Assembly (NCBI GenBank): GCA_017577365.1
Contig: PKRJ01000034.1
Coordinates: 1-37,775 of the forward strand
DNA length: 37,775 bases
DNA from: Gammaproteobacteria bacterium
Lineage (GTDB): Bacteria > Pseudomonadota > Gammaproteobacteria > Steroidobacterales > Rariloculaceae
Reading direction: 5' to 3'
Shown here one piece after another: positions 7,125 through 16,052 of the stretch. The notes under the pieces are model-generated. The model did not search any database and was not told the origin of the DNA. It saw only the letters and a list, made by a program, of their open reading frames with translations. Position numbers and translations under genes: made by a program. Within the stretch, counting starts at the first letter, position 1. Every line of letters starts with the position of its first letter.

Positions 7125-8105
7125 CTACGCTTCCGCCAGCTGCTGACCCGCCGCGCGAATGCCGGCGGAGTTGATGGCCGGCAGATATTGCGGCGCGTCC
7201 TGGCGCGATTTCAAGGACTTTTTGACGATTCCCTCGAGATTCGGCCGTTTCTCCGCCGGCCCTTCGCCCTTGCCGATACCCCCGCCGATCTCGACGATCG
7301 TATCGATGCCCTGATCGAGCGCGGTCATCAGACACTCGTACCAAAGCACGGGATTGAAGAGCTGCAGGAACAGTCGCGAGCGAATCGACGCGGCATCGGA
7401 ATCGTGCAGCTTGCCGGTATAGTTCGACAGCACGCCGATGCGCGGCTCCGCGAACGGCGTCTGCTCGAGCGCGGGTCGAAACTCGAGCGCCGCGCTCACC
7501 ATCAGATACGTGTGAAATGCACCTTCGGTATTCAGCCGAATCGCTCGTTTACCGGGAAAGCGTTGCCCGAGATCCTCGACGAGCGCATCGAGATCCGCGT
7601 CGTCGCCCGCGACGACCGTCTGGTCGGGCAGATTGCAGCCGGCGATGCCGCAGAAATGCCGCCCCGCGAGCGCAGCGGCCGAGTCCACGTCGAGCGTCGT
7701 CGCGAGCATGCCGCCGCGGCCGAGCGAGCTCATCAGCTCACCGCGCTTCGCGACGAGCCTGAGCGCGTCCTCGAAGCTCAAGGCTCCGGCCGCGACCAGC
7801 GCCGTGTATTCGCCGAGACTATGCCCGGCCGCGAGCACGGGCTCGAACGCATCGCCTGCGACCGTCTTGAGCGCTTCGAAGCATGCGATCTCGTGCGTCA
7901 GCAGCGCGGGCTGCGTATAGCGTGTCAAGTTCAGCTCGCCGCGCGGATCGCGGAAGCTCGTCTCGCACATGTCGTAGCCGAGGACTTCGCTCGCGCGCTC
8001 ATATACTTCTCGAGCAGTAGGAAATTCCTCGACGATATCCGAGCCCATCCCGACGTACTGCGAGCCCTGGCCGGGAAAGACGACGAGAATTTTCCGAGCA
8101 GTCAC
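7125..8105 (-). CDS. FabD-like ACP S-acyltransferase (malonyl-CoA:ACP transacylase family)
   Basis: A 326-residue stand-alone acyltransferase. It starts at GTG 8105 and opens with the family motif FPGQGSQYVGMG. The catalytic Ser96 lies in GHSLGEY and the partner His198 in GAFHTYLM. Arg121, in the position that holds the malonyl carboxylate in FabD, is present. The C-terminal part (after about 280) is more divergent than in housekeeping FabD, and no fab genes or ACP lie alongside. It may be the main FabD or a second acyltransferase for a specialised acyl chain. It is 115 bases upstream of sat/cysC on the same strand. Confidence 0.82.
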   Translation of the reverse strand: MTARKILVVFPGQGSQYVGMGSDIVEEFPTAREVYERASEVLGYDMCETSFRDPRGELNLTRYTQPALLTHEIACFEALKTVAGDAFEPVLAAGHSLGEYTALVAAGALSFEDALRLVAKRGELMSSLGRGGMLATTLDVDSAAALAGRHFCGIAGCNLPDQTVVAGDDADLDALVEDLGQRFPGKRAIRLNTEGAFHTYLMVSAALEFRPALEQTPFAEPRIGVLSNYTGKLHDSDAASIRSRLFLQLFNPVLWYECLMTALDQGIDTIVEIGGGIGKGEGPAEKRPNLEGIVKKSLKSRQDAPQYLPAINSAGIRAAGQQLAEA

Positions 8106-8169
8106 GGCGCAAGCGGTCCTTGGGGCTTACGAAACGGGCGCACAGAATACGCCCGGAGACGCGGGCGCC

Positions 8170-9354
8170 TCAAGCGGCGCCGTCACCGGCAAGCGCTTCC
8201 GCGAGCTGCACCCAGTACGACGCGCCGATCGGCAGGATCTCGTCGTTGAAGTCGTACGACGGGCTGTGAATCGTGCAGCTCCCCTCCCCGTCGCCGTTGC
8301 CGATGAAGACGAACGCCCCGGGACGGCGCTCGAGCATCAGCGCGAAGTCTTCCGAAGCGAGAACGGGCTCGGCGCTCGTCTCGACGCGCTCCGCTCCGAC
8401 GACTCGCGATGCGGCCGATGCGGCGAGCTCGACCGCGCCCGCATCGTTCATCACGGGCGGCACTTCGTGCACGTATTCGAGCTCGGCATGCGCGCCGAGA
8501 GATTCGGCGACGCCGCACAAGATCTCGGCGAGCCGAGCCTTGAGCTTCGCGCGTGTATCGGGGTCGAGGGCTCTGAGGGCACCTCCCAGCTCGACCGTAT
8601 CGGGAATGACGTTGCGCGCGTCGCCGCCTCGGATCTTCGTCACGCTGACGACCGCCGCGTGCCTGGGATCGACGTTCCTGCCGACGATGCTCTGCAGCGC
8701 GACGATCGCGTGTGAAGCGGCGACGATCGGATCGACGCCGTGATGCGGCAGCGCGCCGTGCGTGCCACGGCCTACGATCCGAGCGTCGAAGGCATCGATC
8801 GACGCCATGATCGGCCCTGGACGCATCGCGAACGTTCCCGCGGGCAATCCCGGCCAATTGTGCATGCCGAACACGCGATCCACCGGGAAGCGCTCGAGGA
8901 GCCCCTCGCGGATCATCGCGTCGGCGCCGCCCGCGGCCTCCTCGGCCGGCTGAAAGATGAACCGCACGGTGCCGCGCACGCGGCCTCGCGCGACGAGCGC
9001 GCGCGCCGCGGCGAGCAACATCACGGTGTGGCCGTCGTGCCCGCACGCGTGCATCCGCCCGTCGAAGCGCGAGCGATGCGCGAAACGGTTCGCCTCGTGT
9101 ATCGGCAGCGCGTCCATGTCGGCGCGCAGCCCCACGCTCGGGCCGTCGCCGGCAGCGAGCGTCGCGACGACGCCGGTGCGCGCGAGCCCGACGTCGACGT
9201 CGAGACCGAGCTTGCGCAGCTCCGACGCGACGAAGGACGACGTGCGTTTCTCCTCGTACGCGAGCTCCGGATGCGCGTGCAGGTCGCGGCGCCATGCGGT
9301 GAGCTCGTCCCGCCAGGCGTCGAGCTCGGGAACGATGCGCGCGATGCCTTCCAT
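8170..9354 (-). CDS. M20 family amidohydrolase (hippurate / IAA-amino acid hydrolase type)
   Basis: A 394-residue di-metal peptidase of the M20D group, which cleaves N-acyl or amide bonds of amino-acid conjugates. Metal-site motifs are present: DMDALP near 79, CGHDGHT at 104-110, the catalytic PAEEAAGG near 137, GMHNWPG, and a late ASEDFA with the final HSPSYDFND. The dimerisation domain lies between about 185 and 295. It has no signal peptide, so it is cytosolic. It sits between a MFS transporter gene (51 bases upstream) and the FabD-like gene (64 bases downstream) on the same strand. A transporter plus an amidohydrolase suggests uptake and hydrolysis of an acylated compound, but the substrate is unknown. 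Confidence 0.9.
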   Translation of the reverse strand: MEGIARIVPELDAWRDELTAWRRDLHAHPELAYEEKRTSSFVASELRKLGLDVDVGLARTGVVATLAAGDGPSVGLRADMDALPIHEANRFAHRSRFDGRMHACGHDGHTVMLLAAARALVARGRVRGTVRFIFQPAEEAAGGADAMIREGLLERFPVDRVFGMHNWPGLPAGTFAMRPGPIMASIDAFDARIVGRGTHGALPHHGVDPIVAASHAIVALQSIVGRNVDPRHAAVVSVTKIRGGDARNVIPDTVELGGALRALDPDTRAKLKARLAEILCGVAESLGAHAELEYVHEVPPVMNDAGAVELAASAASRVVGAERVETSAEPVLASEDFALMLERRPGAFVFIGNGDGEGSCTIHSPSYDFNDEILPIGASYWVQLAEALAGDGAA

Positions 9355-9405
9355 GAGCCGGATTCTAGCCCGCGGCGCAGGCGATCGCCGCGATCGGCAT
9401 CGGGA

Positions 9406-10704
9406 TCACGCGCGAGCCGGCTCGAGCCCGGTGCGAGCGCGCGCGCCCTCCTCCTCGTCGACCGCAAGGAGCAGCGCGAGACCGACGACGAAGAGCACGA
9501 GCACGACCGAGACGCCGACGCGCTGCGAGCCCGACCAATCGGTGAGCACGCCGAGCAGGAACGGACCGACGAAGGCCGTGAGCTTGCCGGAGAACGCGAA
9601 GAAGCCGAAGAACTCGTTCTCGACCGATTTCGGCACGAAGCGGCCCATCAACGAGCGGCTCGCGGACTGGTTCGGACCGGTGAAGATACCGATGAGGATA
9701 CCCGCCACCCAGAGCCACGCCTCGCTCGTCGCCGTCATCGCGAGCGTCGTCGCGCCGATCAGGCCGATCAGCGAGACGATGATCGTCCGCTTGCCGCCGA
9801 TCGCGTCGTCGAGATAGCCCATGAGGATCGCGGCCGCGCCCGCCGCGATATTGATCACGATGCCGAAGATCAGCACCTTCTCGATCGTGAAGCCGAACGT
9901 GCCGGCCGCGTAGATGCCGCCGAACGCGAAGATCGTCACGAGGCCGTCGTTGTAGATCAGCCGCGCGATCAGGAAGCGCACCGTCTGCCGGTATCGGCTC
10001 ACCTCGCGAAACGTCCGCACGATTTGCCTCATGCCGTCCGCGACGACCCGTCCCGCCGGCGAAGCGCGCGAGCGATCTTCCCGCACCCAGAAAAAGAGCG
10101 GAAGGCTGAACACGAGGAACCAAACGGCCACGAGCAGATTCGTCGCGCGCACGTTCTCGCCGGCCTCGCGCGAGAAGCCGAACCACGGGTTCTCCGCTTG
10201 CACGAAGCCGACGAGCGCGAGCGCGAGCGCGAGCAGGCCGCCGAAATAGCCGACGCCCCAGCCGAGCCCCGAGACGCGGCCGATACGCCCCGCCGGCGCG
10301 ATATCCGGCAGGAACGCGTTGTAGAACACCGTGCCGAACTCGTAGGCGATGTTCGCGATGACGAAAAGCACGAGCGCCGCGACGACCTGCCCCGGCATCA
10401 CGCGATAGAGCAGCGCCGTCGCGACGACGCAGACGAGCGTCGAGAGCAGCACGAAGCGCTTGCGGTAGCCGCCGCGGTCGGCGATCGCGCCCAGCACGGG
10501 CGACGCGAGCGCGACGACGAGCGCCGTGATCGTGACGCCCCGCGACCACAGCGCGGTGCCGTGAATCGGGTCGTCCGCGATCGCCTGCGTGAAATACGTC
10601 GCGTAGACGAAGGTCACGACGAGCGTCGTGAACGGCGAGTTCGCGAAGTCGTAGAGCGCCCACGACCAGATCTCGCGGCGGCGGGCGGTGTCGGCTGATG
10701 CCAT
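9406..10704 (-). CDS. MFS transporter, UMF1 (Atg22-like) family
   Basis: A 432-residue polytopic inner-membrane protein with about 12 predicted helices. It opens with the UMF1 signature WSWALYDFANSPFTTLVVTFVYATYF and has ESVENEFFGFFAFSGKL..FVGP in the second half. The start is ATG 10704 with GGGAAG about 6 bases upstream; an in-frame start at 10743 would add 13 residues with no ribosome site. UMF1 proteins are related to fungal vacuolar amino-acid effluxers, but bacterial substrates are largely unknown. It is divergent from the alanine dehydrogenase gene, with 124 bases between starts. The run of GAGCGC repeats near 10213-10235 merely encodes Ala-Leu in a membrane helix. Confidence 0.9.
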   Translation of the reverse strand: MASADTARRREIWSWALYDFANSPFTTLVVTFVYATYFTQAIADDPIHGTALWSRGVTITALVVALASPVLGAIADRGGYRKRFVLLSTLVCVVATALLYRVMPGQVVAALVLFVIANIAYEFGTVFYNAFLPDIAPAGRIGRVSGLGWGVGYFGGLLALALALVGFVQAENPWFGFSREAGENVRATNLLVAVWFLVFSLPLFFWVREDRSRASPAGRVVADGMRQIVRTFREVSRYRQTVRFLIARLIYNDGLVTIFAFGGIYAAGTFGFTIEKVLIFGIVINIAAGAAAILMGYLDDAIGGKRTIIVSLIGLIGATTLAMTATSEAWLWVAGILIGIFTGPNQSASRSLMGRFVPKSVENEFFGFFAFSGKLTAFVGPFLLGVLTDWSGSQRVGVSVVLVLFVVGLALLLAVDEEEGARARTGLEPARA

Positions 10705-10828
10705 CGGCGCTTCCCAGCGAGTACGGCCGCGCGACGGTAACACTCGACCGAAACCCCGTTCAAGCCGCCGACCCGGGGCCGTCGACTCCGGGCTGGACGC
10801 GTCGCGAGCCTTCTCGTAGCGTCACCCT

Positions 10829-11926
10829 ATGCGCATCGGCGTTCCGAAGGAGACCAAGACGGCCGAGTACCGCGTCGGGCTCACGCCCGCGGCGGTCCGC
10901 GAGCTCGCGGCCGCGGGGCATCACGTGCTCGCCGAGACCGACGCGGGCTCGGGCGCGGGCTTCGCGGATTCCGACTATCGCGCCGCCGGTGCCGAGATCG
11001 TCGCGTCGGCCGACGCGGTGTTCGCCGAGGCCGAGCTGATCGTCAAGGTCAAGGAGCCGCAGCCCGAGGAGGTCGCACGGCTCGCGCCGCATCACGTGCT
11101 GTTCTGCTACCTGCACCTCGCGGCCAATCCGAGCCTCGCGCGCGGGCTCCTCGAGGCCGGATGCGCCGCGATCGCGTACGAGACCGTGGCGTCGCCGGCG
11201 GGCGGCCTTCCGCTGCTCGCGCCGATGAGCCGCATCGCGGGGCGGCTCGCAGTGCAAGCGGGCGCGCGCTTTCTCGAGCGCGGCGCAGGCGGCATGGGCG
11301 TGCTGCTCGGCGGCGTTCCGGGCGTCGCTCCGGAACGCGTCACGATCGTCGGCGCGGGCGTCGCCGGCACCGGCGCCGTCGAAGCCGCCGTCGGTCTCGG
11401 CGCCGACGTCACGGTGCTCGATACCGATATCGACAAGCTCGATCGGCTCGCCGCGCGCTTCGAGCATCGGCTCCGCACCGAGTACTCGACGGCCGACTCG
11501 ATTGCACGCAACGTCGAGCGCGCGGCGCTCGCGGTCGGCACGGTGCTGATCCCGGGACGCAGCGCGCCGAAGCTCGTCACGGCCGACATGGTGCGCGCGA
11601 TGCGCCGAGGCTCGGTCGTCGTGGACGTCGCGATCGACCAGGGGGGATGCTTCGCGACGAGCCGACCGACGACGCACGCGGATCCGGTCTACGAGGCATG
11701 CGGCGTGCTGCACTACTGCGTCACGAATATCCCCGCCGCGGTGCCGCGCACGGCGACACTCGCGCTCGTGAACGCGACGCTGCCCTATGTTCGAGCGCTC
11801 GCCGACCACGGCTTCGAGGAGGCCGTGCGACGCGATCCCGGGCTCGCGAAAGGGCTCAACGTCGCGGCCGGGGTGCTCCGCAACGACGCGGTCGCGGCGG
11901 ATCTTGCCGGGCTGCTCGGGCCGTAG
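10829..11926 (+). CDS. ald: Alanine dehydrogenase
   Basis: A 365-residue NAD-dependent enzyme converting L-alanine to pyruvate and ammonia, or the reverse. It matches the family over its full length: MRIGVPKETK at the start, VKVKEPQ (substrate Lys), FCYLHLAAN (catalytic His), the Rossmann loop VGAGVAGTGA with an Asp ending the second strand (VLDTD), DVAIDQGGCF with the catalytic Asp, and the hallmark VTNIPAAVPRTAT. It is hexameric and cytosolic in characterised members. It is a single gene facing away from the UMF1 transporter and converging on the 2-hydroxyacid dehydrogenase 39 bases downstream. Confidence 0.95.
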   Translation: MRIGVPKETKTAEYRVGLTPAAVRELAAAGHHVLAETDAGSGAGFADSDYRAAGAEIVASADAVFAEAELIVKVKEPQPEEVARLAPHHVLFCYLHLAANPSLARGLLEAGCAAIAYETVASPAGGLPLLAPMSRIAGRLAVQAGARFLERGAGGMGVLLGGVPGVAPERVTIVGAGVAGTGAVEAAVGLGADVTVLDTDIDKLDRLAARFEHRLRTEYSTADSIARNVERAALAVGTVLIPGRSAPKLVTADMVRAMRRGSVVVDVAIDQGGCFATSRPTTHADPVYEACGVLHYCVTNIPAAVPRTATLALVNATLPYVRALADHGFEEAVRRDPGLAKGLNVAAGVLRNDAVAADLAGLLGP

Positions 11927-11965
11927 CGCTACCGTTGCGCCGCCAGCGCGTCCTCTCGGCGCGCC

Positions 11966-13030
11966 TCAAATCGCGGAAGGAAGCAGCGGCCGATGGCCGA
12001 AACGGCGGCGCCACCGCTCTAGCGCTTCCGGATTGCACACGTTCTCCGGAACCTCGGATCGCAGCGCCGCGAGAACCGCGTCGGTCGCCCACGGAATCGC
12101 GGCCTTGAGCGTCCCGCCCTGGTTCGCCGCGACCATGTGCGGGCTCAGGATCACCTTGTCGCCGAGCGCGAGGATCCGCGCGCCGGGCGGAGGCGGCTCC
12201 TCGGAGAAGACGTCGAGCGCCGCACCGGCGAGGCGGCCGCCCTCGAGCGCGTCGCAAAGCGCGTCGAGGTCGACGATCGCGCCGCGCGCCGTATTGATCA
12301 GGAGCGCGTGCGGCTTCATCGACGCGAGCGCGTTCGCGTCGATCATGCCGCGCGTCTCGGCCGTCAGGCTCGCGTGGATCGTCACGACGTCGGATTCCCG
12401 TAGCAGCGTGTGCAGATCCGTGCGCGTGACGCCGAGCTCGACGAACCGCGCTTCGTCGACGTAGGGGTCGGTCGCGAGGAGCCGCACGCCCCAGGGACCG
12501 AGCAGCCGCGCGACACGCGAGCCGGCGCGTCCCAGGCCGATGATGCCGATCGTGAGCCCCGGATAGCCGTCCGCACGCCTGCCGACATAGACCCCCTCGA
12601 GCCCCTTGTCGCGCCAGCCCCCGGCCTTAACGTGCCGGTCGCGCGGTCCCACCCGTTTCAAGAACGCGAGCATCAGCGCGATCGTGCCCTCGGCGACGCC
12701 GCCCCAGTTGGCCTCGGTGGGGCAATGCGTCACGAGGATGCCGAGCGCGGTCGCGGCGTCGAGATCGACGTCGTCGATGCCGATCGTGTACTTCGCGACG
12801 ATGCGAAGCTCCGGAAACGACTCGAGGATCTCGCGATCGATGAGGCCGCCGCGGAACGTCGCGCCGACGAGCGCCGCGGCATCCGGCGCGGCGGCGAGCA
12901 ATCGCGCACGATCGAGATCGAGCTCCTCGGCGACGACCGTGCAGCCCGCGTCGGCGAGCCGGCGATGCGACTCGCCGCTCTCGTCGACGGGCCGGTAGAT
13001 CAGGACCTTCGGGCGGCCGTGCGGAGTCAT
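11966..13030 (-). CDS. D-isomer-specific 2-hydroxyacid dehydrogenase (phosphoglycerate dehydrogenase-like, no ACT domain)
   Basis: A 354-residue NAD(P)-dependent dehydrogenase. The substrate domain flanks a Rossmann domain with GIIGLGRAGSRVA at 162-174. The catalytic triad is visible: Arg249 in NTARGAIVD, Glu277/278 in FSEEPP, and His298 in SPHMVAAN. There is no C-terminal ACT or ASB regulatory domain, so it is the short type and may act on phosphoglycerate, glycerate or another 2-hydroxyacid. Start ATG 13030 is chosen because the open frame further upstream overlaps the TerC gene and is Arg-rich noise. It lies 47 bases downstream of the TerC gene on the same strand. Confidence 0.88.
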   Translation of the reverse strand: MTPHGRPKVLIYRPVDESGESHRRLADAGCTVVAEELDLDRARLLAAAPDAAALVGATFRGGLIDREILESFPELRIVAKYTIGIDDVDLDAATALGILVTHCPTEANWGGVAEGTIALMLAFLKRVGPRDRHVKAGGWRDKGLEGVYVGRRADGYPGLTIGIIGLGRAGSRVARLLGPWGVRLLATDPYVDEARFVELGVTRTDLHTLLRESDVVTIHASLTAETRGMIDANALASMKPHALLINTARGAIVDLDALCDALEGGRLAGAALDVFSEEPPPPGARILALGDKVILSPHMVAANQGGTLKAAIPWATDAVLAALRSEVPENVCNPEALERWRRRFGHRPLLPSAI

Positions 13031-13077
13031 CTCGTTCGTTCGACCGTTCTCGTCGCGCAAGGGCGCCGTGCGAAACC

Positions 13078-13728
13078 TCACGCGCTTCCGTTCGCGACCT
13101 CGTAAATCTCGACGGCGCCGTCGAAGATCATCCTGAGCGCCACGTAGAGGATCAACGCGAGACCGACGTAGCCGATCCAATGATGACGGTTGAGCAGCCG
13201 CGCCACGAGCACCGCCGCGAACGCCATCAGCGCGACGGACAGCGCGAGCCCGAAGACGAGCACCCACGCGTGCTCGCGCGCGACGCCCGCGACGGCGAGC
13301 ACGTTGTCGAGCGACATCGAGACGTCGGCGACGATGATCTGCGTCGCGGCCTGCCGCATCGTCTTCGCCGGCGGGCGCGCGGCCAATGCCTCGTCCATCG
13401 ACGCGGGATCCGACGCGTGACCGCGAAGCTTGCGCTCGTGGCGCGCCGCCTGCAGCTCGCGCCAAAGCTTCCAGGACACCCACAGCAGCAACAGCCCGCC
13501 GGCGAGCAACAATCCGATCACCTGCAGAAGCTGCACGGTGATCGACGCGAAAAGGATGCGCAGCAGCGTCGCCGCCGCGATGCCGATGACCATCGCGCGT
13601 GCCCGCTGCTCCCGCGGCAGCCCGGCGACGGCCATGCCGATGACCACGGCGTTGTCGCCGGCCAAGACCAGATCGACGAGGATGACCTGCACGAAGGCGG
13701 TCAGCTCGGACAGCGAGATCCAATCCAT
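13078..13728 (-). CDS. TerC family integral membrane protein (YjbE-like)
   Basis: A 216-residue membrane protein with about seven hydrophobic segments. It has the two TerC acidic signatures, DLVLAGDNAVVIGMA near residue 20 and VADVSMSLDNVLAVAG near 130, whose Asp and Asn residues sit inside the membrane. TerC/Alx/YjbE proteins are linked to manganese export and to metalation of secreted proteins in characterised bacteria. ATG 13728 has GGAG 7 bases upstream; the frame opens 18 codons earlier with a Pro-rich stretch that lacks a ribosome site. A charged cytoplasmic loop (about 85-115) separates the two halves. Confidence 0.9.
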   Translation of the reverse strand: MDWISLSELTAFVQVILVDLVLAGDNAVVIGMAVAGLPREQRARAMVIGIAAATLLRILFASITVQLLQVIGLLLAGGLLLLWVSWKLWRELQAARHERKLRGHASDPASMDEALAARPPAKTMRQAATQIIVADVSMSLDNVLAVAGVAREHAWVLVFGLALSVALMAFAAVLVARLLNRHHWIGYVGLALILYVALRMIFDGAVEIYEVANGSA

Positions 13729-13893
13729 CGGTGCTCCGGGACGCAACGGGCGGAGGGGGCCGGCCGACGCCGGCGTCGGCAAGTCTAACGTGCCGACGGG
13801 CGGCGCGCAGCGAAAAAGCGACAGCGCGCCGTACGATTTGCGTGGCCTTCCATGGATCGGCCATGATAGCTTGTTCGTTCGTTAGTCGGCGTA

Positions 13894-15996
13894 ATGCAAC
13901 GGACTCGAAAGTTCATGAGCAAGATCTCGCCTCGTTACGCACTGCCGGCCGCGATATGCGCGGCGCTGTCGTTGACCGCCCAAGCCCAGGAGCGCAACGG
14001 GATCGGACTGCCCCGACCCGCGCTGCCGCCGCTCGAGGAGATCATCGTCCGGTCGACGCGTCTCGAGACGACCCTCGATCAGGTCCCCGCGGCCGTCAGC
14101 GTCGTGTCGAAAGACGACATCCAGCTCGCCCGTCAGCAGCTCGGGCTCGACGAGTCGCTGTCGCGCGTGCCGGGTCTCTTCATGCAAAACCGGTTCAATT
14201 TCGCGCAGGACCTGCGCGTGTCGATCCGCGGCTTCGGGGCCCGCGCGAATTTCGGCATCCGCGGCGTGAAGATCCTCGTCGACGGCATCCCGGAGACCTT
14301 GCCGGACGGCCAGGGCTCGGTCGACAGCCTCGATCTCGGCGCGACGGAGCAGATCGAGGTCATCCGCGGCCCGAGCTCCTCGCTGTACGGCAACGCGTCG
14401 GGCGGCGTGATCAGCCTGACGACCGAGCCGCCGCCGAGCGAGCCGTTCGCGGAAGTTCACGCGTCGGCCGGCGGATACGGCTATCAGCGCTTGCAGCTCA
14501 AGGCGGGCGGCGCTGGGGAGCGCGTCGGCTACCTCTTGAACGCATCGAACACGCAATACGACGGTTATCGCGAGCTCAGCCGCTTCGAGAACCGGCAGCT
14601 CACGGGCCGTTTCACGATCGATCTCGACAACGATCGCGAGCTGCTCGCGGTCGTGAACCTCACGGATCAGCCCGTCTCGGACGACCCGGGCGGTTTGACC
14701 GCGGAGCTCGCGGCGACGAATCCGCGTGCGGCGTGGCCGTCGCACGTGACGTTCCGCGCAGGGGAAGCGCTCGATCAGCAGCGCATCGGCTTCGTGTACT
14801 CGATGCCGCTCGGCACGAATCAGACGCTGTCCGTGCGCAACTACTACGTCTGGCGCGACTTCGAGAACAGCTTGCCGTTCACGAATGGCGGCATCGTGAC
14901 CTTCGAGCGGTTCTACGCGGGCGGCGGCGTGAGCTATACGTACGACGGTTTCTGGCTCGATCGGCCGAACCGCCTCGTGGTCGGCATCGATTACGACAAT
15001 CAGGACGACGACCGTCGCAGGTTCAACAACGTCGCCGGCACGCGCGGCGCGATGACGTTCGATCAGAACGAGAACGTCAGCAGCATCGGGCTGTTCATCC
15101 AGAACGAGCTCTCGATCACCGAGAAGCTGCTGCTGACGATGGGGCTTCGCGTCGACGAGGTCGAGTTCGACGTGACCGACCGCTTCCTGTCGGACGGCGA
15201 CGATTCGGGAAGCCGGAAGCTCGACGGCACGAGCCCGATGGTCGGGCTGACCTACATCGTCTCGCCCAACCTGAGCACGTACGCGACGTTCTCGACCGCG
15301 TTCGAGACGCCGTCGACGACGGAGTTCGCGAACCCGACGGGCGGCGGCGGATTCAATCCGCTGCTCGATCCGCAGGAGGCCAAGAACTTCGAGGTGGGCA
15401 TCCGCGGCCTCTTGGCCGGCCGGCACCGCTACGACCTCGCGCTGTTCTCGATCGACGTCGACGACGAGCTCATGCCGTTCACGCTGCCCGAGACGCCGGG
15501 GCGCGTGTACTACCAGAACGCGGGGCGCTCGAGCCGCCGCGGGCTCGAGCTCTCGTTCGTGACGCAGCCGCTCGACGGCCTGCAGGCGACGTTCGCCTAC
15601 ACGTACTCGGATTTCGAGTTCGACCGCTTCGCGGATCAGAACGGCGTCTACGACGGCAACGTGATCCCGGGCACGGCCGAGCACCTGCTATTCGGCGAGC
15701 TCAGCTGGTGGCATCCGCGCGGCTGGTTCGCCTCCTTCGACGCGATCTACGTCGACGATCAGTTCGCGAACAACGCGAACACCGTCGTCAACGATTCGTA
15801 CACGGTGGCGAACCTGAGGCTCGGCTACGAGAAAAGGACCGGCTCGTTGATCGTGATGCCGTATGTCGGCGTGCAAAACCTGTTCGACGAGTCGTACAAC
15901 GCGAACCTGAGGATCAACGACGCGAACCTGAGGTTCTTCGAGCCCGGCCCGCGGCGAAGCGCGTACGCGGGCGTCTCCGTGAACTGGCGGTATTGA
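13894..15996 (+). CDS. TonB-dependent outer-membrane receptor
   Basis: A 700-residue outer-membrane transporter. A signal peptide ends near AQAQE (about residue 32), followed by a TonB-box-like EEIIVRST. The plug domain (about 55-175) has VSIRGFGARANFGIRGVKILVDGIP and IEVIRGPSSSLYGNASGGVI. The rest is a beta-barrel with alternating aromatic strands, ending in Tyr (SVNWRY) as needed for BAM insertion. A second ATG at 13915 gives a more typical signal-peptide start, and neither has a strong ribosome site. Siderophores, vitamin B12 and glycans are all possible substrates; no TonB, ABC uptake or regulatory gene lies next to it to decide. Confidence 0.93.
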   Translation: MQRTRKFMSKISPRYALPAAICAALSLTAQAQERNGIGLPRPALPPLEEIIVRSTRLETTLDQVPAAVSVVSKDDIQLARQQLGLDESLSRVPGLFMQNRFNFAQDLRVSIRGFGARANFGIRGVKILVDGIPETLPDGQGSVDSLDLGATEQIEVIRGPSSSLYGNASGGVISLTTEPPPSEPFAEVHASAGGYGYQRLQLKAGGAGERVGYLLNASNTQYDGYRELSRFENRQLTGRFTIDLDNDRELLAVVNLTDQPVSDDPGGLTAELAATNPRAAWPSHVTFRAGEALDQQRIGFVYSMPLGTNQTLSVRNYYVWRDFENSLPFTNGGIVTFERFYAGGGVSYTYDGFWLDRPNRLVVGIDYDNQDDDRRRFNNVAGTRGAMTFDQNENVSSIGLFIQNELSITEKLLLTMGLRVDEVEFDVTDRFLSDGDDSGSRKLDGTSPMVGLTYIVSPNLSTYATFSTAFETPSTTEFANPTGGGGFNPLLDPQEAKNFEVGIRGLLAGRHRYDLALFSIDVDDELMPFTLPETPGRVYYQNAGRSSRRGLELSFVTQPLDGLQATFAYTYSDFEFDRFADQNGVYDGNVIPGTAEHLLFGELSWWHPRGWFASFDAIYVDDQFANNANTVVNDSYTVANLRLGYEKRTGSLIVMPYVGVQNLFDESYNANLRINDANLRFFEPGPRRSAYAGVSVNWRY

Positions 15997-16004
15997 GCGC
16001 GTCC

Positions 16005-16036
16005 CGCGGAGAGCCCGCTCGCGCGGGCTCTCCGCG
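16005..16036. terminator. Perfect 14-bp hairpin between convergent genes
   Basis: CGCGGAGAGCCCGC (16005-16018) and its exact complement (16023-16036) flank a TCGC loop. It starts 9 bases after the receptor stop and lies 17 bases beyond the end of the oppositely oriented dehydrogenase gene. It has no U-run on either side, but its position suggests a bidirectional terminator. Confidence 0.7.
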
Positions 16037-16052
16037 CCGCCGCACGCGACGC

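Noticed and set aside
10211..10240. Tandem GAGCGC hexamers
   Set aside because: They encode alternating Ala-Leu in a membrane helix of the UMF1 transporter, so they are explained by coding content.
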